A stretch of DNA of 64,000 nucleotides from Bacteroidia bacterium (GTDB taxonomy: Bacteria > Bacteroidota > Bacteroidia > NS11-12g > UBA9320): assembly GCA_028247315.1 (NCBI GenBank), contig JAOKFZ010000004.1:1-64000 (forward strand), written 5' to 3'. Positions 45,031 through 53,512 of the stretch are shown piece by piece. Every line of letters starts with the position of its first letter. Position 1 is the stretch's first letter. The translations under genes were made by a program, and so were the position numbers. The notes beneath the pieces were generated by a model. That model saw nothing but the letters and a program-made list of their open reading frames with translations, searched no databases and was not told where the DNA came from.

Positions 45031-45333
45031 CTATGCGTTGCTCACAAGCTCCAACCAGTCTGTATGGCAATACCCGGAAACCTCAGCGTTTTTTACCAAA
45101 TGCCACTTATCACTGTGCTTCGCCACTAAGCTTACTTCAGATCCGTTGGCAAATTTACCTACAATCTCACTTTTGATATCTGGGCCTTTGCGGCAATTAA
45201 GATTAGTACCTCGTGTAGCTACCTTATAAGTAACTCCAGATTTAGGTATATCTGCTGCTTTTGTACTGCCCTGAGTTGGATTTACATCCATACCTTTTTC
45301 TTCTTTCTTTTTAAATAAATCAAATAATCCCAT
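45031..45333 (-). CDS. SH3-like (SH3b) domain protein
   Basis: A 100-residue protein. The first 15 residues (MGLFDLFKKKEEKGM) are an amphipathic basic stretch without a cleavable signal. A short linker follows, and then a bacterial SH3 domain (about 35-97) is recognisable by LNCRKGPDIKSEIVGKFANGSEV and the tryptophan-rich end WHLVKNAEVSGYCHTDWLEL. Such domains bind peptidoglycan or act in protein contacts, but the lack of a signal peptide suggests a cytoplasmic or membrane-face role. It lies 4 bp after the lipoprotein gene at 45338, so the two are probably co-transcribed. Confidence 0.82.
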   Translation of the reverse strand: MGLFDLFKKKEEKGMDVNPTQGSTKAADIPKSGVTYKVATRGTNLNCRKGPDIKSEIVGKFANGSEVSLVAKHSDKWHLVKNAEVSGYCHTDWLELVSNA

Positions 45334-45337
45334 AATT

Positions 45338-45712
45338 TTATTTTTTAACGGTGAACATCATTTTTTCTGAACCCTTGCTCAGCATTAGGATAGTATCAGA
45401 CAGTACAGCACTTATCGTATCTGTTTGTCCTTCTTCTGTCATTGTTAGTTGCGAACCCTCTTCATTTATACTAAATGTACCCTTACCTATAGTACCTTGT
45501 ATGTCATAATTGTAAGTACTGTCTTCTTTGAACGTATAGGTTACTTCGGCTGCATTCATTTGTGCTAGTGCAATACTATCAGCACCAGGCATTTCTACAT
45601 TTGTTAGTTTCCAAGAGTTATGGATACTAGCAGATGGACTTTTGCTACACGCTGTGGCAAATAGCAGTATACAAGTAAAAGCAATGAAGCCCAATGAAGC
45701 TGTTTTTTTCAT
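45338..45712 (-). CDS. Lipocalin-like lipoprotein
   Basis: A 124-residue lipoprotein. The signal MKKTASLGFIAFTCILLFATAC ends in the lipidation cysteine. The mature part has the pattern of Bacteroidota lipocalin-like proteins: SWKLTNVEMPG, then YTFKEDSTYNY, GTFSINEEGSQLTM and repeated short strands. The ligand is unknown. The start at 45712 is chosen because it begins the signal; in-frame ATGs at 45718 and 45730 are possible but give an acceptable signal only when trimmed. It is followed closely by the SH3 protein. Confidence 0.78.
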   Translation of the reverse strand: MKKTASLGFIAFTCILLFATACSKSPSASIHNSWKLTNVEMPGADSIALAQMNAAEVTYTFKEDSTYNYDIQGTIGKGTFSINEEGSQLTMTEEGQTDTISAVLSDTILMLSKGSEKMMFTVKK

Positions 45713-45766
45713 ATTCATTATAGTACGCAATAACTTGGTTCAACTGCAAAGTTAAGTATTCGCTGT

Positions 45767-47641
45767 TTACTTCAATATATTGTCTATTGTATTATACGCC
45801 ACCGAGTGGTACCTTGGTCTCGCGTCTTGGTACACTGCATTCGCCCACTTCTTGTTTTTATCTGTCTCAGCAAGTCTAGTATATAAAGGAGTCAGAAACT
45901 TACGTCTGCCTACATTCACTAAAAATGCTTTCATAGCAGGAAAAGCAGGTATGTAATCTTGGTCTATGCAGTGTTTGAACCAATCGCATGAAATTTCACA
46001 GTTTCCGGTTTCTGTAAACTGAAAGGATGCATCCAAATCTTTCATTTTTTGAAGATTAAGGTCTTTTAATCCACGTAAGAAATACAACCAATGATGTGTG
46101 GTATATCCTTCTGTATTGATGTCATCTGCTTGTATTCTGTTGTTGTTGAATTTTGCAATTGCCGTTTCTACTCGATCCAGTTCCGTAGAATTAGGAGTAG
46201 GAGCATTGTCTGGCAAACCCGGTCCATAAATCCAAGCATTCGCATTGAGTTGTTTCTGCTCTTCGGTAGACATCAAGTGCGTATTGAGGTAATCAATAAA
46301 TCTTTCGGTATCCATCGTCTTAAATTTGTTTTTAGTAAAATACTTTTTCAAAAACACATCAAATCGTTCTCTGCCTACAATAGTCTCCACCGTTTGTAGA
46401 AAGAAGCGACCTTTTTCATACGCTACATCCGTCAATCCATCATCTGGATCTCTCCCATCCAAATTCAGATACAAGTGTGTATCGGCCTCTTTCCCTTCAG
46501 ACTCAAGCTCTTCTAAAGTCCTTTCCAAGTCACCCATCCCCAATTTTGTAAGCATGTTTTCATAGGGTTTTCCAAAAATCTTCTCCATGATACGTTGTTC
46601 AAAATAGACGGTAAAGCCTTCGTTTAGCCAAAAATCATTCCATGTCTCATTGGTCACCAGGTTGCCACTCCAGCTATGTGCTAACTCATGAGCGATGAGA
46701 GCCACTAAACTTCTATCACCGGCTATTATTGTAGGCGTAGCAAAGGTCAATCGCGGGTTTTCCATCCCTCCAAAAGGAAAGCTCGGAGGCAAAACAACTA
46801 CATCGTACCTTCCCCAAGCATATGGACCATATAGTGTTTCAGCACTGTCAATCATACTCTGCATTGCATTAAGTTCCCACACTGCTTTTTCTAACATAGC
46901 AGGTTCTGCATACACACCAGAGTTTCTTCCTGTAGAAGCAAACGAAAGGTCTCCCACCGTTAGTGCTAGTAAGTATGAGCTTATGGGCTGTTCCATTTTA
47001 AAGGTGTAAACCCCGTCCGTATTTTTAGTGGTACCATTCTCAGCACTCATTAGAGCAATCAATGAAGGGTCTGTCTTTATCGTAGCATTGTAAGTGAATT
47101 TAACACCCGGGCCGTCTTGACAAGGCACCCACGTACGTGCAAGTATAGCTTGTGATTGGCTGAAAAGGAATGGATATTCCTTTCCAAGTGTCTGTATAGG
47201 ATCTAACCATTGCAAGGCGTCTGCATCTGGACTTGTGGTATAATATACCGTAACACTTTTGGTTTCGGGTTGTATCGTGATATTCAATGGACTTCCAAAT
47301 ACCGCACTCTCTTCTCCAAGAGCAAAAGCCGCCGTATCTCCATCGTCGTCAATTATCCCATGTATGGATAGTTTCCTAACATCGAGAACCAGTAAATTCA
47401 CATTGTGTATGTTGTCAATATCCAATGTAGCACTTCCTGTTAGCACCTTTTTATCAAAATCTACCTCCAAATCCAAAGAGATATGTTTTACGCGAACGTC
47501 ATTGAAATTGGCATACGAATGTGCATCTGCTCTCAAAGCACTGGCATCTTTAGCCTCATCCGGGTCTCCGCTAGTGCACCCTACAGCAAAGATTACAAGG
47601 GTAAGAGCTAGTGTTCTAAATTGTATCGTCTGATTCCACAT
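45767..47641 (-). CDS. M1-family zinc aminopeptidase lipoprotein (LTA4-hydrolase-like)
   Basis: A 624-residue exopeptidase. The lipobox VGC (C22) anchors it in the envelope. The N-terminal beta domain (about 40-235) contains SLDLEVDFDKKVLTGSATL. The catalytic domain has the exopeptidase motif GGMEN (about 294) and the zinc site H317-E-L-A-H321 with E340 in NEGFT, i.e. HExxH-x18-E intact. The C-terminal helical domain from about 480 resembles leukotriene A4 hydrolase, which has peptide aminopeptidase activity in bacteria. It is monocistronic with a 170-bp upstream gap facing the DUF4468 gene. Confidence 0.93.
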   Translation of the reverse strand: MWNQTIQFRTLALTLVIFAVGCTSGDPDEAKDASALRADAHSYANFNDVRVKHISLDLEVDFDKKVLTGSATLDIDNIHNVNLLVLDVRKLSIHGIIDDDGDTAAFALGEESAVFGSPLNITIQPETKSVTVYYTTSPDADALQWLDPIQTLGKEYPFLFSQSQAILARTWVPCQDGPGVKFTYNATIKTDPSLIALMSAENGTTKNTDGVYTFKMEQPISSYLLALTVGDLSFASTGRNSGVYAEPAMLEKAVWELNAMQSMIDSAETLYGPYAWGRYDVVVLPPSFPFGGMENPRLTFATPTIIAGDRSLVALIAHELAHSWSGNLVTNETWNDFWLNEGFTVYFEQRIMEKIFGKPYENMLTKLGMGDLERTLEELESEGKEADTHLYLNLDGRDPDDGLTDVAYEKGRFFLQTVETIVGRERFDVFLKKYFTKNKFKTMDTERFIDYLNTHLMSTEEQKQLNANAWIYGPGLPDNAPTPNSTELDRVETAIAKFNNNRIQADDINTEGYTTHHWLYFLRGLKDLNLQKMKDLDASFQFTETGNCEISCDWFKHCIDQDYIPAFPAMKAFLVNVGRRKFLTPLYTRLAETDKNKKWANAVYQDARPRYHSVAYNTIDNILK

Positions 47642-47811
47642 ATAGATGCAAAGTAACTACGCTTAAGCATCGAAATATGCACATTGTGTCACATTTTATG
47701 GTATTAATCCACACAATGCCAACTTGTTTAAAATAAAAAAAAGGTATTTTCGTTGTCTTCTAAATAGTAGAACGCCAATTAGCCGATACGCATTAGACAT
47801 TATTATAACAC

Positions 47812-48675
47812 ATGAATAAATTACTTTTTACACTACTGCTTTTTGGTGCTTTTAGCTTAACCACAAATGGCCAAACTTGGGATGACTCTGGAGATAGTTG
47901 GGGTGATGACTCAGGATCCGATGATAACTCATCCGGAGATTACGACTACGATCAAGGTTCCGGGGGTACAACTAGTGATTATACAGATACTTCAGGCGGA
48001 GACGACTGGGGTGATGATGATGGATTTGGTGACGACGGCGGATTCGACTTTGGAGCAGATGCTGGAGGAGATTATGTTCGTTCTACTCGCCCAAAGGTAG
48101 AGGCTAGACCGTATGACCGTTTCGTTGGAATGCCCTATGATAGTGCTTCACAACTTGTAACATACGTAGAAATCGTAGATGTAATTGTACCAGAAAGATT
48201 TTTAGATCTAGGCGGTGACGACTACTCTGTATATGATTCTCTCTACATGAGAGCTATGACGTGGATGCAAACTGAGTTTGGCAAGCGGGAAGCGAAGCGA
48301 ATGATAGATGCAGCAGGAGCAGATACAGAAGGGAAAGAAGGCTCCACCATAAAAGCATACGTCACTATACCACTAAAAGTAGAATTGAATAAGTACCAAA
48401 CTCAGGATGCAGGAACCCTTGAGTTTGATTTGGAACTGCGCTTCAAAGACGAGCGTTACAGATACAAATTTGAAAATTTTGTACACGTACAAGCCAATAC
48501 ATCTGGAAAAAAAGATGCGGACGTCACCTACATGGAATACTACCTAAATGCTAAAAAGAACATTCGCGGCAACGACAAGATCCTTATAGCGTGTAATACA
48601 CAGGTAAATAAGCTAATTGAAGGCCTGAAAGCAACATGTGAAGCTACTCCATTCGTTGATGATGACGATTGGTAG
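47812..48675 (+). CDS. Exported DUF4468-like protein with Asp/Gly-rich head
   Basis: A 287-residue secreted protein. Signal peptide 1-20 (ending NGQ). Residues 22-88 are a striking low-complexity segment built almost only of D, G, S, W, Y and F (WDDSGDSWGDDSGSDDNSSGD...), strongly acidic. The rest (about 100-285) fits DUF4468: YDSLYMRAMTWMQTEFGKREAKRMI, ELRFKDERYRYKFENF, then a C-terminal helix. The protein ends in an acidic DDDDW. The acidic head could bind Ca2+ or cations. A terminator follows at 48697, so it is not part of the polyketide operon. Confidence 0.75.
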   Translation: MNKLLFTLLLFGAFSLTTNGQTWDDSGDSWGDDSGSDDNSSGDYDYDQGSGGTTSDYTDTSGGDDWGDDDGFGDDGGFDFGADAGGDYVRSTRPKVEARPYDRFVGMPYDSASQLVTYVEIVDVIVPERFLDLGGDDYSVYDSLYMRAMTWMQTEFGKREAKRMIDAAGADTEGKEGSTIKAYVTIPLKVELNKYQTQDAGTLEFDLELRFKDERYRYKFENFVHVQANTSGKKDADVTYMEYYLNAKKNIRGNDKILIACNTQVNKLIEGLKATCEATPFVDDDDW

Positions 48676-48696
48676 CACTTAATAGAAACAATACTG

Positions 48697-48730
48697 AAAA
48701 ATCCTTTGTGCTTTGCGTAAGGGATTTTTT
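48697..48730 (+). terminator. Terminator of the DUF4468 gene
   Basis: AAAAATCCTT (48697-48706) pairs with AAGGGATTTTT (48719-48729) with one bulged base, followed by T-run, 22 bp past the stop codon. Confidence 0.75.
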
Positions 48731-48746
48731 GTTATACGTACATTTG
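48712..48746 (+). promoter_or_regulatory. Putative promoter of the type III PKS operon
   Basis: TTTG (48712-48715), 23-nt spacer, TACATTTG (48739-48746), fits the flavobacterial TTG-N17-23-TAnnTTTG pattern. It overlaps the terminator of the preceding gene. Transcription would begin about at 48753, next to the ATG of the small ORF. Confidence 0.5.
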
Positions 48747-48754
48747 AAGAATCA

Positions 48755-48946
48755 ATGCTTCTAGCACGCTGCATATTTTGTTCAACAACCCTCTCTATCT
48801 TGTGTCTTGCACAAAACAGTAAGCTAGTAAGGTGTCCAACCTATTCTTACTGCCACGATACTGTAGTGGGCCAACCAGCAGACCACACGTTTGCTACCCT
48901 GCACCAAAACCACAACAAAAGGAAATCTCTGAATGGCCAGCAATAA
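48755..48946 (+). CDS. Small cysteine-rich exported ORF at head of PKS operon (tentative)
   Basis: A 63-codon frame starting MLLARCIFCSTTLSILCLAQ, which resembles a signal peptide. It is followed by a His/Cys-containing, polar tail (RCPTYSYCHDTVVGQPADH) and ends in a basic segment. It overlaps the ubiA-like start by 14 bp in another frame. The ATG lies only a few bases past the expected transcription start. The frame extends upstream to 48713, but that part lies in the terminator. There is no family match I recognise. Support is the signal-like start, location and overlap with the next gene; it could also be a non-coding leader. Confidence 0.4.
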   Translation: MLLARCIFCSTTLSILCLAQNSKLVRCPTYSYCHDTVVGQPADHTFATLHQNHNKRKSLNGQQ

Positions 48947-49820
48947 GCAAGAGTGGATAGATGCCATTAAACATTTGCGGCTTCACTTTTCGTTGCTGCT
49001 AATGCCGGTATTTTTGTTTGCCGTATCCCAGCTTCCCGAAATAGACTATAGAATTATATCGCTCACATTCATTATTCTTCATGTACTTGTTTATCCCGCT
49101 AGTAATATCTTCAATAGCTACTATGACCGAGACGAAGGAAGTGTTGGCGGCTTGAGATGTCCGCCACCTCCCAATAACAAAATGCTTTGGTTAGCAAATA
49201 TTCTTGACGCTTCAGCTATCCTGCTTTCGCTCAGCATACACCAGTCATTTTCTATACTGGTATCGTCATACATACTCGCTTCGAGACTCTATAGCTACCC
49301 ACCTATACGACTTAAAAAATATCCAATCATAGGATTTTTTGTAATCTTCATATTTCAAGGAGCTTTTACCTTTTATCTTACTAGGTATAGCCTTCTGCAT
49401 TGGCACGTAAATGCCACAAACCTGTATGGCCTACAAGTAAACACTATCTTGCCCATGCTGTCCTCTTCCTTCCAAATAGGAGCCATCTATCCGCTAACCC
49501 AAATCTACCAGCACAAAAGCGACTTGGCAGACGGAGTCACTACCTTAAGTTATAAACTAGGCTACAGAGGTACATTCATATTCGCAGGAATCATGTTTGG
49601 TATAGCAACCCTGTTTTACTTTCTCTACTTCTCTGCAACGGATATTAACGACTTCTATATCTTCACCGTAGTCCAAATGCCAATCATAGGATATTTTGTA
49701 TACTGGGCGAGTAAAGTTTGGAAAGATACTCAGTATGCAGACTATAAACATACCATGTATATGAATGTAATAGCTGCTGTAATCTTAAATCTATTTTTCC
49801 TTTACTTGGTTTTAACATAA
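48933..49820 (+). CDS. UbiA-like prenyltransferase family membrane protein
   Basis: A 295-residue integral membrane protein with about eight to nine helices, of the UbiA superfamily (prenyl transfer to aromatic acceptors). The first aspartate motif reads N61-SYY-D65-R-D67-E-G69, so the last Asp of the usual N-x3-D-x3-D is Gly. The second motif reads D197-L-A-D200-G-V-T-T-L, close to the canonical D-x3-D-x4-TL but shortened. YSYPPIRLKKYPIIG is the standard UbiA loop. It may be a divergent but active enzyme with an unusual acceptor. It starts a tight operon: the type III PKS begins 4 bp after its stop. Confidence 0.82.
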   Translation: MASNKQEWIDAIKHLRLHFSLLLMPVFLFAVSQLPEIDYRIISLTFIILHVLVYPASNIFNSYYDRDEGSVGGLRCPPPPNNKMLWLANILDASAILLSLSIHQSFSILVSSYILASRLYSYPPIRLKKYPIIGFFVIFIFQGAFTFYLTRYSLLHWHVNATNLYGLQVNTILPMLSSSFQIGAIYPLTQIYQHKSDLADGVTTLSYKLGYRGTFIFAGIMFGIATLFYFLYFSATDINDFYIFTVVQMPIIGYFVYWASKVWKDTQYADYKHTMYMNVIAAVILNLFFLYLVLT

Positions 49821-49823
49821 GTC

Positions 49824-50843
49824 TTGAGCTACATACAACACATAGGTGCTGCCGCACCCAAACACTCGCTTACCCAAGAAAAGTTTGCTGAAATCTACTC
49901 TTCGATGACGGAAGACCCAGACGTACAACGTAAAATAAAATTCTTGACTGCACGCAGTGCGATAAAGAAAAGACATTGCGTAGAGCCCGATATTAAAAAA
50001 CTCATCGCTTTATCCCTTGAGGAAAAGCTGGCAAAATACCACTCCAACGCACTCGCACTTGCAGAAGAAGCAGTGCATAGCAATCTCGCTTTCAAAAAAC
50101 ACAAGGAGAACATCACTGACATAGTTTTCGTTAGCTGCACAGGAATGCAAGCACCTGGCGTAGAGATAGATCTCATACAGAAACTGGGCCTCTCTTCTAC
50201 TATACGCCGGTATAACGTCAATTTCATGGGTTGCTACGCAGCACTAACAGGCCTACGAATGGCCAAAGATATATGTGCGACTCCTGACCGAACAGTTTTG
50301 CTGCTTTCTGTAGAACTGTGCACTCTCCATTTTCAGCACAAATTTGCAGACGACTACTTGCTGTCCAATTCCTTGTTTGCTGATGGAGCGGCCTCTGTGA
50401 TTATCACTTCAGAGAAACACAATGCCACTTATATGCTTCACGATTTTGAATCGCGTCTATTGCCTGCATCTAAAGATGAGATGAGTTGGAAAATATCCCC
50501 AACTGGATTTCTAATGACACTATCTGGTGCAGTTCCTAAAACGATCAGCAAATCGCTAACTCAGAACCTATTGTTTGATAAAGATCCACAAAAGGTTGGG
50601 TGGGCTATACACCCTGGAGGCAAGCAGATCGTAGACGGCATAAAGAGCACCTTAAATATTGACGAATCTGAAGTAACAGTATCTAGAAAAGTACTAGCAG
50701 AACAGGGGAATATGTCTTCTGCTACCATCCTTTTTGTACTCAAAGAAATGCTCAACTACAAGCCCACTAACAAGAAAGAATTTATTGCTTGTGCTTTTGG
50801 ACCAGGGCTTGCTTTAGAATCTGCTTTGCTTTCCTATGTTTAA
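49824..50843 (+). CDS. Type III polyketide synthase (chalcone/stilbene synthase-like)
   Basis: A 339-residue homodimeric ketosynthase condensing malonyl-CoA units on an acyl-CoA starter without ACP. The thiolase-fold triad is intact: C137 (NFMGCYAAL), H263 (AIHPGGKQI) and N296 (EQGNMSSA). Other conserved parts are CTGMQAPGVEIDLI and SNSLFADGAASV, and the end CAFGPGLALE matches the family's GFGPG. It is shorter than plant enzymes, as usual in bacteria. The start is TTG at 49824. The reading frame overlaps the methyltransferase gene by 8 bp. The product is likely a pyrone, resorcinol or phloroglucinol type aromatic; the starter is unknown. Confidence 0.92.
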   Translation: MSYIQHIGAAAPKHSLTQEKFAEIYSSMTEDPDVQRKIKFLTARSAIKKRHCVEPDIKKLIALSLEEKLAKYHSNALALAEEAVHSNLAFKKHKENITDIVFVSCTGMQAPGVEIDLIQKLGLSSTIRRYNVNFMGCYAALTGLRMAKDICATPDRTVLLLSVELCTLHFQHKFADDYLLSNSLFADGAASVIITSEKHNATYMLHDFESRLLPASKDEMSWKISPTGFLMTLSGAVPKTISKSLTQNLLFDKDPQKVGWAIHPGGKQIVDGIKSTLNIDESEVTVSRKVLAEQGNMSSATILFVLKEMLNYKPTNKKEFIACAFGPGLALESALLSYV

Positions 50844-51510
50844 TCAACGCTCCCATACCAAAGAATTTTTGGATGGTGAGGTAAGCCAAAAAGACTTGGA
50901 GCTTAACTTGAAAGAGCTCCACACAATAAACAAGTTATTGGGCGGCTACTCTATTTCTACAAATGCATTAAAAACGCTTGATTTAGAAAATAAAACATTG
51001 GTAGACATAGGCTCTGGTGGTGGCGATATGCTCGATATTATTCGTCAATGGACCGAAAAAAAAGGCACTAAGATGAATCTATATGGTGTGGACCTCAAAG
51101 AAGATTGCATCCAATATGCCCAATCTCACTTGCCCGATACACTTACTTTCATACACGATGACTACCGCAATATAGAAAATCACATAGAGCAAATCGACTA
51201 TCTGCACGCATGCCTATTTACACACCACCTCGCAGATGATCAAATTATAGGGTTGATTCGCTTTGCCATTGAACGAAAAATCACGTTAGTGATTAATGAC
51301 CTGGAACGCAATTTTATCGCTCATTACGCCATTATGCTATTGACCTACCTTTTCTCCAAATCATATCTGGTAAAAAATGACGCACCTTTGAGTGTGCTTC
51401 GTGGATTTAAGAAAAAAGATTGGCTTACTTACCTAAAAAAAGCAGGTGCTGCCCGTTACACTGTTAAATGGAAATGGGCCTTTCGCCATCAAATAATTGT
51501 ATATGGATAA
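50836..51510 (+). CDS. SAM-dependent methyltransferase
   Basis: A 224-residue class I methyltransferase. Motif I is VDIGSGGGDM (56-65), followed by the acidic ribose-binding residue in YGVDLKE. Motif II lies around IDYLHACLFTHHL. The N-terminus (FLDGEVSQKDLELNLKELHTINKLLGGY) resembles bacterial methyltransferases found next to type III PKS genes. It overlaps the PKS by 8 bp and the next gene by 8 bp, so tight translational coupling is expected. It likely O- or C-methylates the polyketide core; the acceptor is not determinable here. Confidence 0.88.
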   Translation: MFNQRSHTKEFLDGEVSQKDLELNLKELHTINKLLGGYSISTNALKTLDLENKTLVDIGSGGGDMLDIIRQWTEKKGTKMNLYGVDLKEDCIQYAQSHLPDTLTFIHDDYRNIENHIEQIDYLHACLFTHHLADDQIIGLIRFAIERKITLVINDLERNFIAHYAIMLLTYLFSKSYLVKNDAPLSVLRGFKKKDWLTYLKKAGAARYTVKWKWAFRHQIIVYG

Positions 51511-52615
51511 GTACGATATAGGTATAATCGGTGCAGGCGTAGCCGGCAGTTCTTTGGCCATTCTACTAGCAGAAGAAGGGAAATCAGTAGTGGTCTTTGA
51601 GAAAGAAAATTACCCAAGCCATAAAGTATGCGGAGAGTTCATCTCCTTGGAATCTTACGCGTTTTTTAAAAGTCTAGGCTTGCCCCTCGATGATTGGAAC
51701 CTTCCCATTATTAAAAACCTACAACTTACTTCTCAAAAAGGGGGAGAACTCAACACCACGCTAAAAACAGGTGGATTTGGGCTGAGCAGGTATAAGCTAG
51801 ACTACGCACTTGCAGAGCAAATGAAAAAATCTGGAGTACACTTTCACCCCAATACTAAAGTAAGTGACGTACAACACGAAACGATCTCTAGCTCCAATGG
51901 AACAGTTAAAGCAAATCTAATTATAGGATCGCACGGCAAGTACTCCCCGGGGTACTTAAAAAGACCCAAATCTGCTGCCAAGAGTAATTACATCGGTGTA
52001 AAATATCATATCAAAGGAGATTTCAAAGAGGACCTCATCTCTCTCCACTCATTTGACGGTGGATACTGCGGAATAAGTAAAATAGAAGACAATCAGTATT
52101 GTTTATGCTATCTCGCAGACGCTACAAAACTGAAACATCAAAGCAACGATATCCGTACATTCGAAGAAAACGTTCTGTTCAAAAATAAAAAACTGAAGGA
52201 GGTATACTCCAAAGCTGAATTTGTATGGGACAAACCATTGGTAATTAGCAACATAAAATTCAACAAGCAGCAGCTGTACAATGACCACATGCTTTTTGTA
52301 GGAGACGCTGCTGGCAGCATAAGTCCGCTTAGTGGCAACGGCATGAGTATTGCTGCCCGAAGTGCACTAGTCTTGTCTCAACTAATTCTTGAGGAACAAC
52401 ACTTTGCTCAACTCAGAACACGATACAACAAAGAATGGGACCTACACTTTGGTGGACGAGTGAATAAAGCCGAGCTACTAAATAAACTAATGCTCAATCC
52501 TACTGCTCATCATTTAGTTTTAAAAGTATTGAATACTCTCACTCCGTTACGTCATAAAGTGGTCAATGATATGCAGGGCGATTCTTTTGTAAGGAATTTT
52601 CGTGTAATTCGTTAA
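51503..52615 (+). CDS. FAD-dependent oxidoreductase (geranylgeranyl reductase/monooxygenase-like)
   Basis: A 370-residue flavoprotein. N-terminal FAD motif G10-A-G12-V-A-G15, then the conserved Y-P-S-H-K-V-C-G-E-F-I-S segment and the second FAD motif LFVGDAAGSISPLSGNGM near residue 265. This pattern is shared by geranylgeranyl reductases, halogenases and aromatic monooxygenases of the PHBH fold. The ATG at 51503 is chosen over a TTG at 51497; either way it overlaps the methyltransferase end. In this operon it could hydroxylate the polyketide ring or reduce a prenyl chain. The last point is inference from neighbours. Confidence 0.87.
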   Translation: MDKYDIGIIGAGVAGSSLAILLAEEGKSVVVFEKENYPSHKVCGEFISLESYAFFKSLGLPLDDWNLPIIKNLQLTSQKGGELNTTLKTGGFGLSRYKLDYALAEQMKKSGVHFHPNTKVSDVQHETISSSNGTVKANLIIGSHGKYSPGYLKRPKSAAKSNYIGVKYHIKGDFKEDLISLHSFDGGYCGISKIEDNQYCLCYLADATKLKHQSNDIRTFEENVLFKNKKLKEVYSKAEFVWDKPLVISNIKFNKQQLYNDHMLFVGDAAGSISPLSGNGMSIAARSALVLSQLILEEQHFAQLRTRYNKEWDLHFGGRVNKAELLNKLMLNPTAHHLVLKVLNTLTPLRHKVVNDMQGDSFVRNFRVIR

Positions 52616-52776
52616 CTCCGACTGGTCTATCACTTAACAAGTAGGGTGTCAATATTGGTTATTCCCATCACCAGCGTATTTTATGCGAAGAAGAAAAGAT
52701 AGTCAAGTCCATTTCAATGATACACTCAACTACTAGTAAGTATAGACTGCTTTATAAACCACTGAATGCAATACAC

Positions 52777-53508
52777 ATGAATAAACTAATCCTAATAACA
52801 CTGCTAACCATTCCAAGCTTATTCGGCTACGGGCAATCCAATTTAAAACAAAAACATGATTTTGGACTTGCAGTTGGTTATGCCCCAAATGAATTTGCCG
52901 GAGCTCTTTCTTGGAAACACATGCATAGTATTACCGCCAATGACAAATTTAAACTTGGATACGGATTACGCTTTAACACTTATGCTGCTAGTAATCGCAC
53001 CTATATAACTGCTCCGGCTTACCTTACCAGTGGCGAAAAAGGACCACAAGTCTTATTCATCGAAAATATAGAAGAAAATATTGACACCTTTAGTGTAGCA
53101 AAAGCACAACACAATTCGCTCAATGCAGTCATTTACTTAGAATATGACTTCACTGATAAATGGGGTGTTGGCTTCAATATTGATGCTGCTGGCATAGCTT
53201 TTGGTAAAGAGGTAGTAGGCACACCTGTAAGCAGTAATAAACCGATGAATACCGCAAATAAACTCTCTGCAAAACCAACGGCATATAATGTGCTACTCAT
53301 AAGCGATAATGATATCGGAATGCTCAATAGTGAGCTATACGTAAAATACAATGTCACCAAAAAGCTGACTGTTAATGCAGGTTTTACCTTTTTGTTTACC
53401 GAATACACCACTACTGAAAAAATAAGCTACAGCGACAATAACGATCGATTTAGATATAAATCACTCCTTGGAATGATCAGCATCAACTACAAACCATTTA
53501 AAAAGTAA
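52777..53508 (+). CDS. Exported barrel-like protein of the PKS locus
   Basis: A 243-residue exported protein with signal peptide MNKLILITLLTIPSLFGYGQ. The mature part alternates strands ending in aromatic or hydrophobic residues (HDFGLAVGYAPNEF, FKLGYGLRFNTY, NAVIYLEYDF, WGVGFNIDAAG, SELYVKYNV, LTVNAGFTFLF) and ends in SINYKPF, the look of an outer-membrane beta-barrel of about 10-12 strands. I recognise no specific family. The start at 52777 begins the signal; an upstream ATG at 52717 would add 20 residues before it. A 161-bp featureless gap separates it from the FAD gene, so it may be a separate unit with YceI, which starts 4 bp after its stop. Confidence 0.72.
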   Translation: MNKLILITLLTIPSLFGYGQSNLKQKHDFGLAVGYAPNEFAGALSWKHMHSITANDKFKLGYGLRFNTYAASNRTYITAPAYLTSGEKGPQVLFIENIEENIDTFSVAKAQHNSLNAVIYLEYDFTDKWGVGFNIDAAGIAFGKEVVGTPVSSNKPMNTANKLSAKPTAYNVLLISDNDIGMLNSELYVKYNVTKKLTVNAGFTFLFTEYTTTEKISYSDNNDRFRYKSLLGMISINYKPFKK

Positions 53509-53512
53509 CACA

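Noticed and set aside
44990-45229. Plus-strand open frame opposite the SH3 protein
   Set aside because: Antisense to a clear SH3-domain gene; no start context or family features.
46091-47009. Plus-strand frames within the M1 aminopeptidase
   Set aside because: Antisense shadows of a well-conserved gene.
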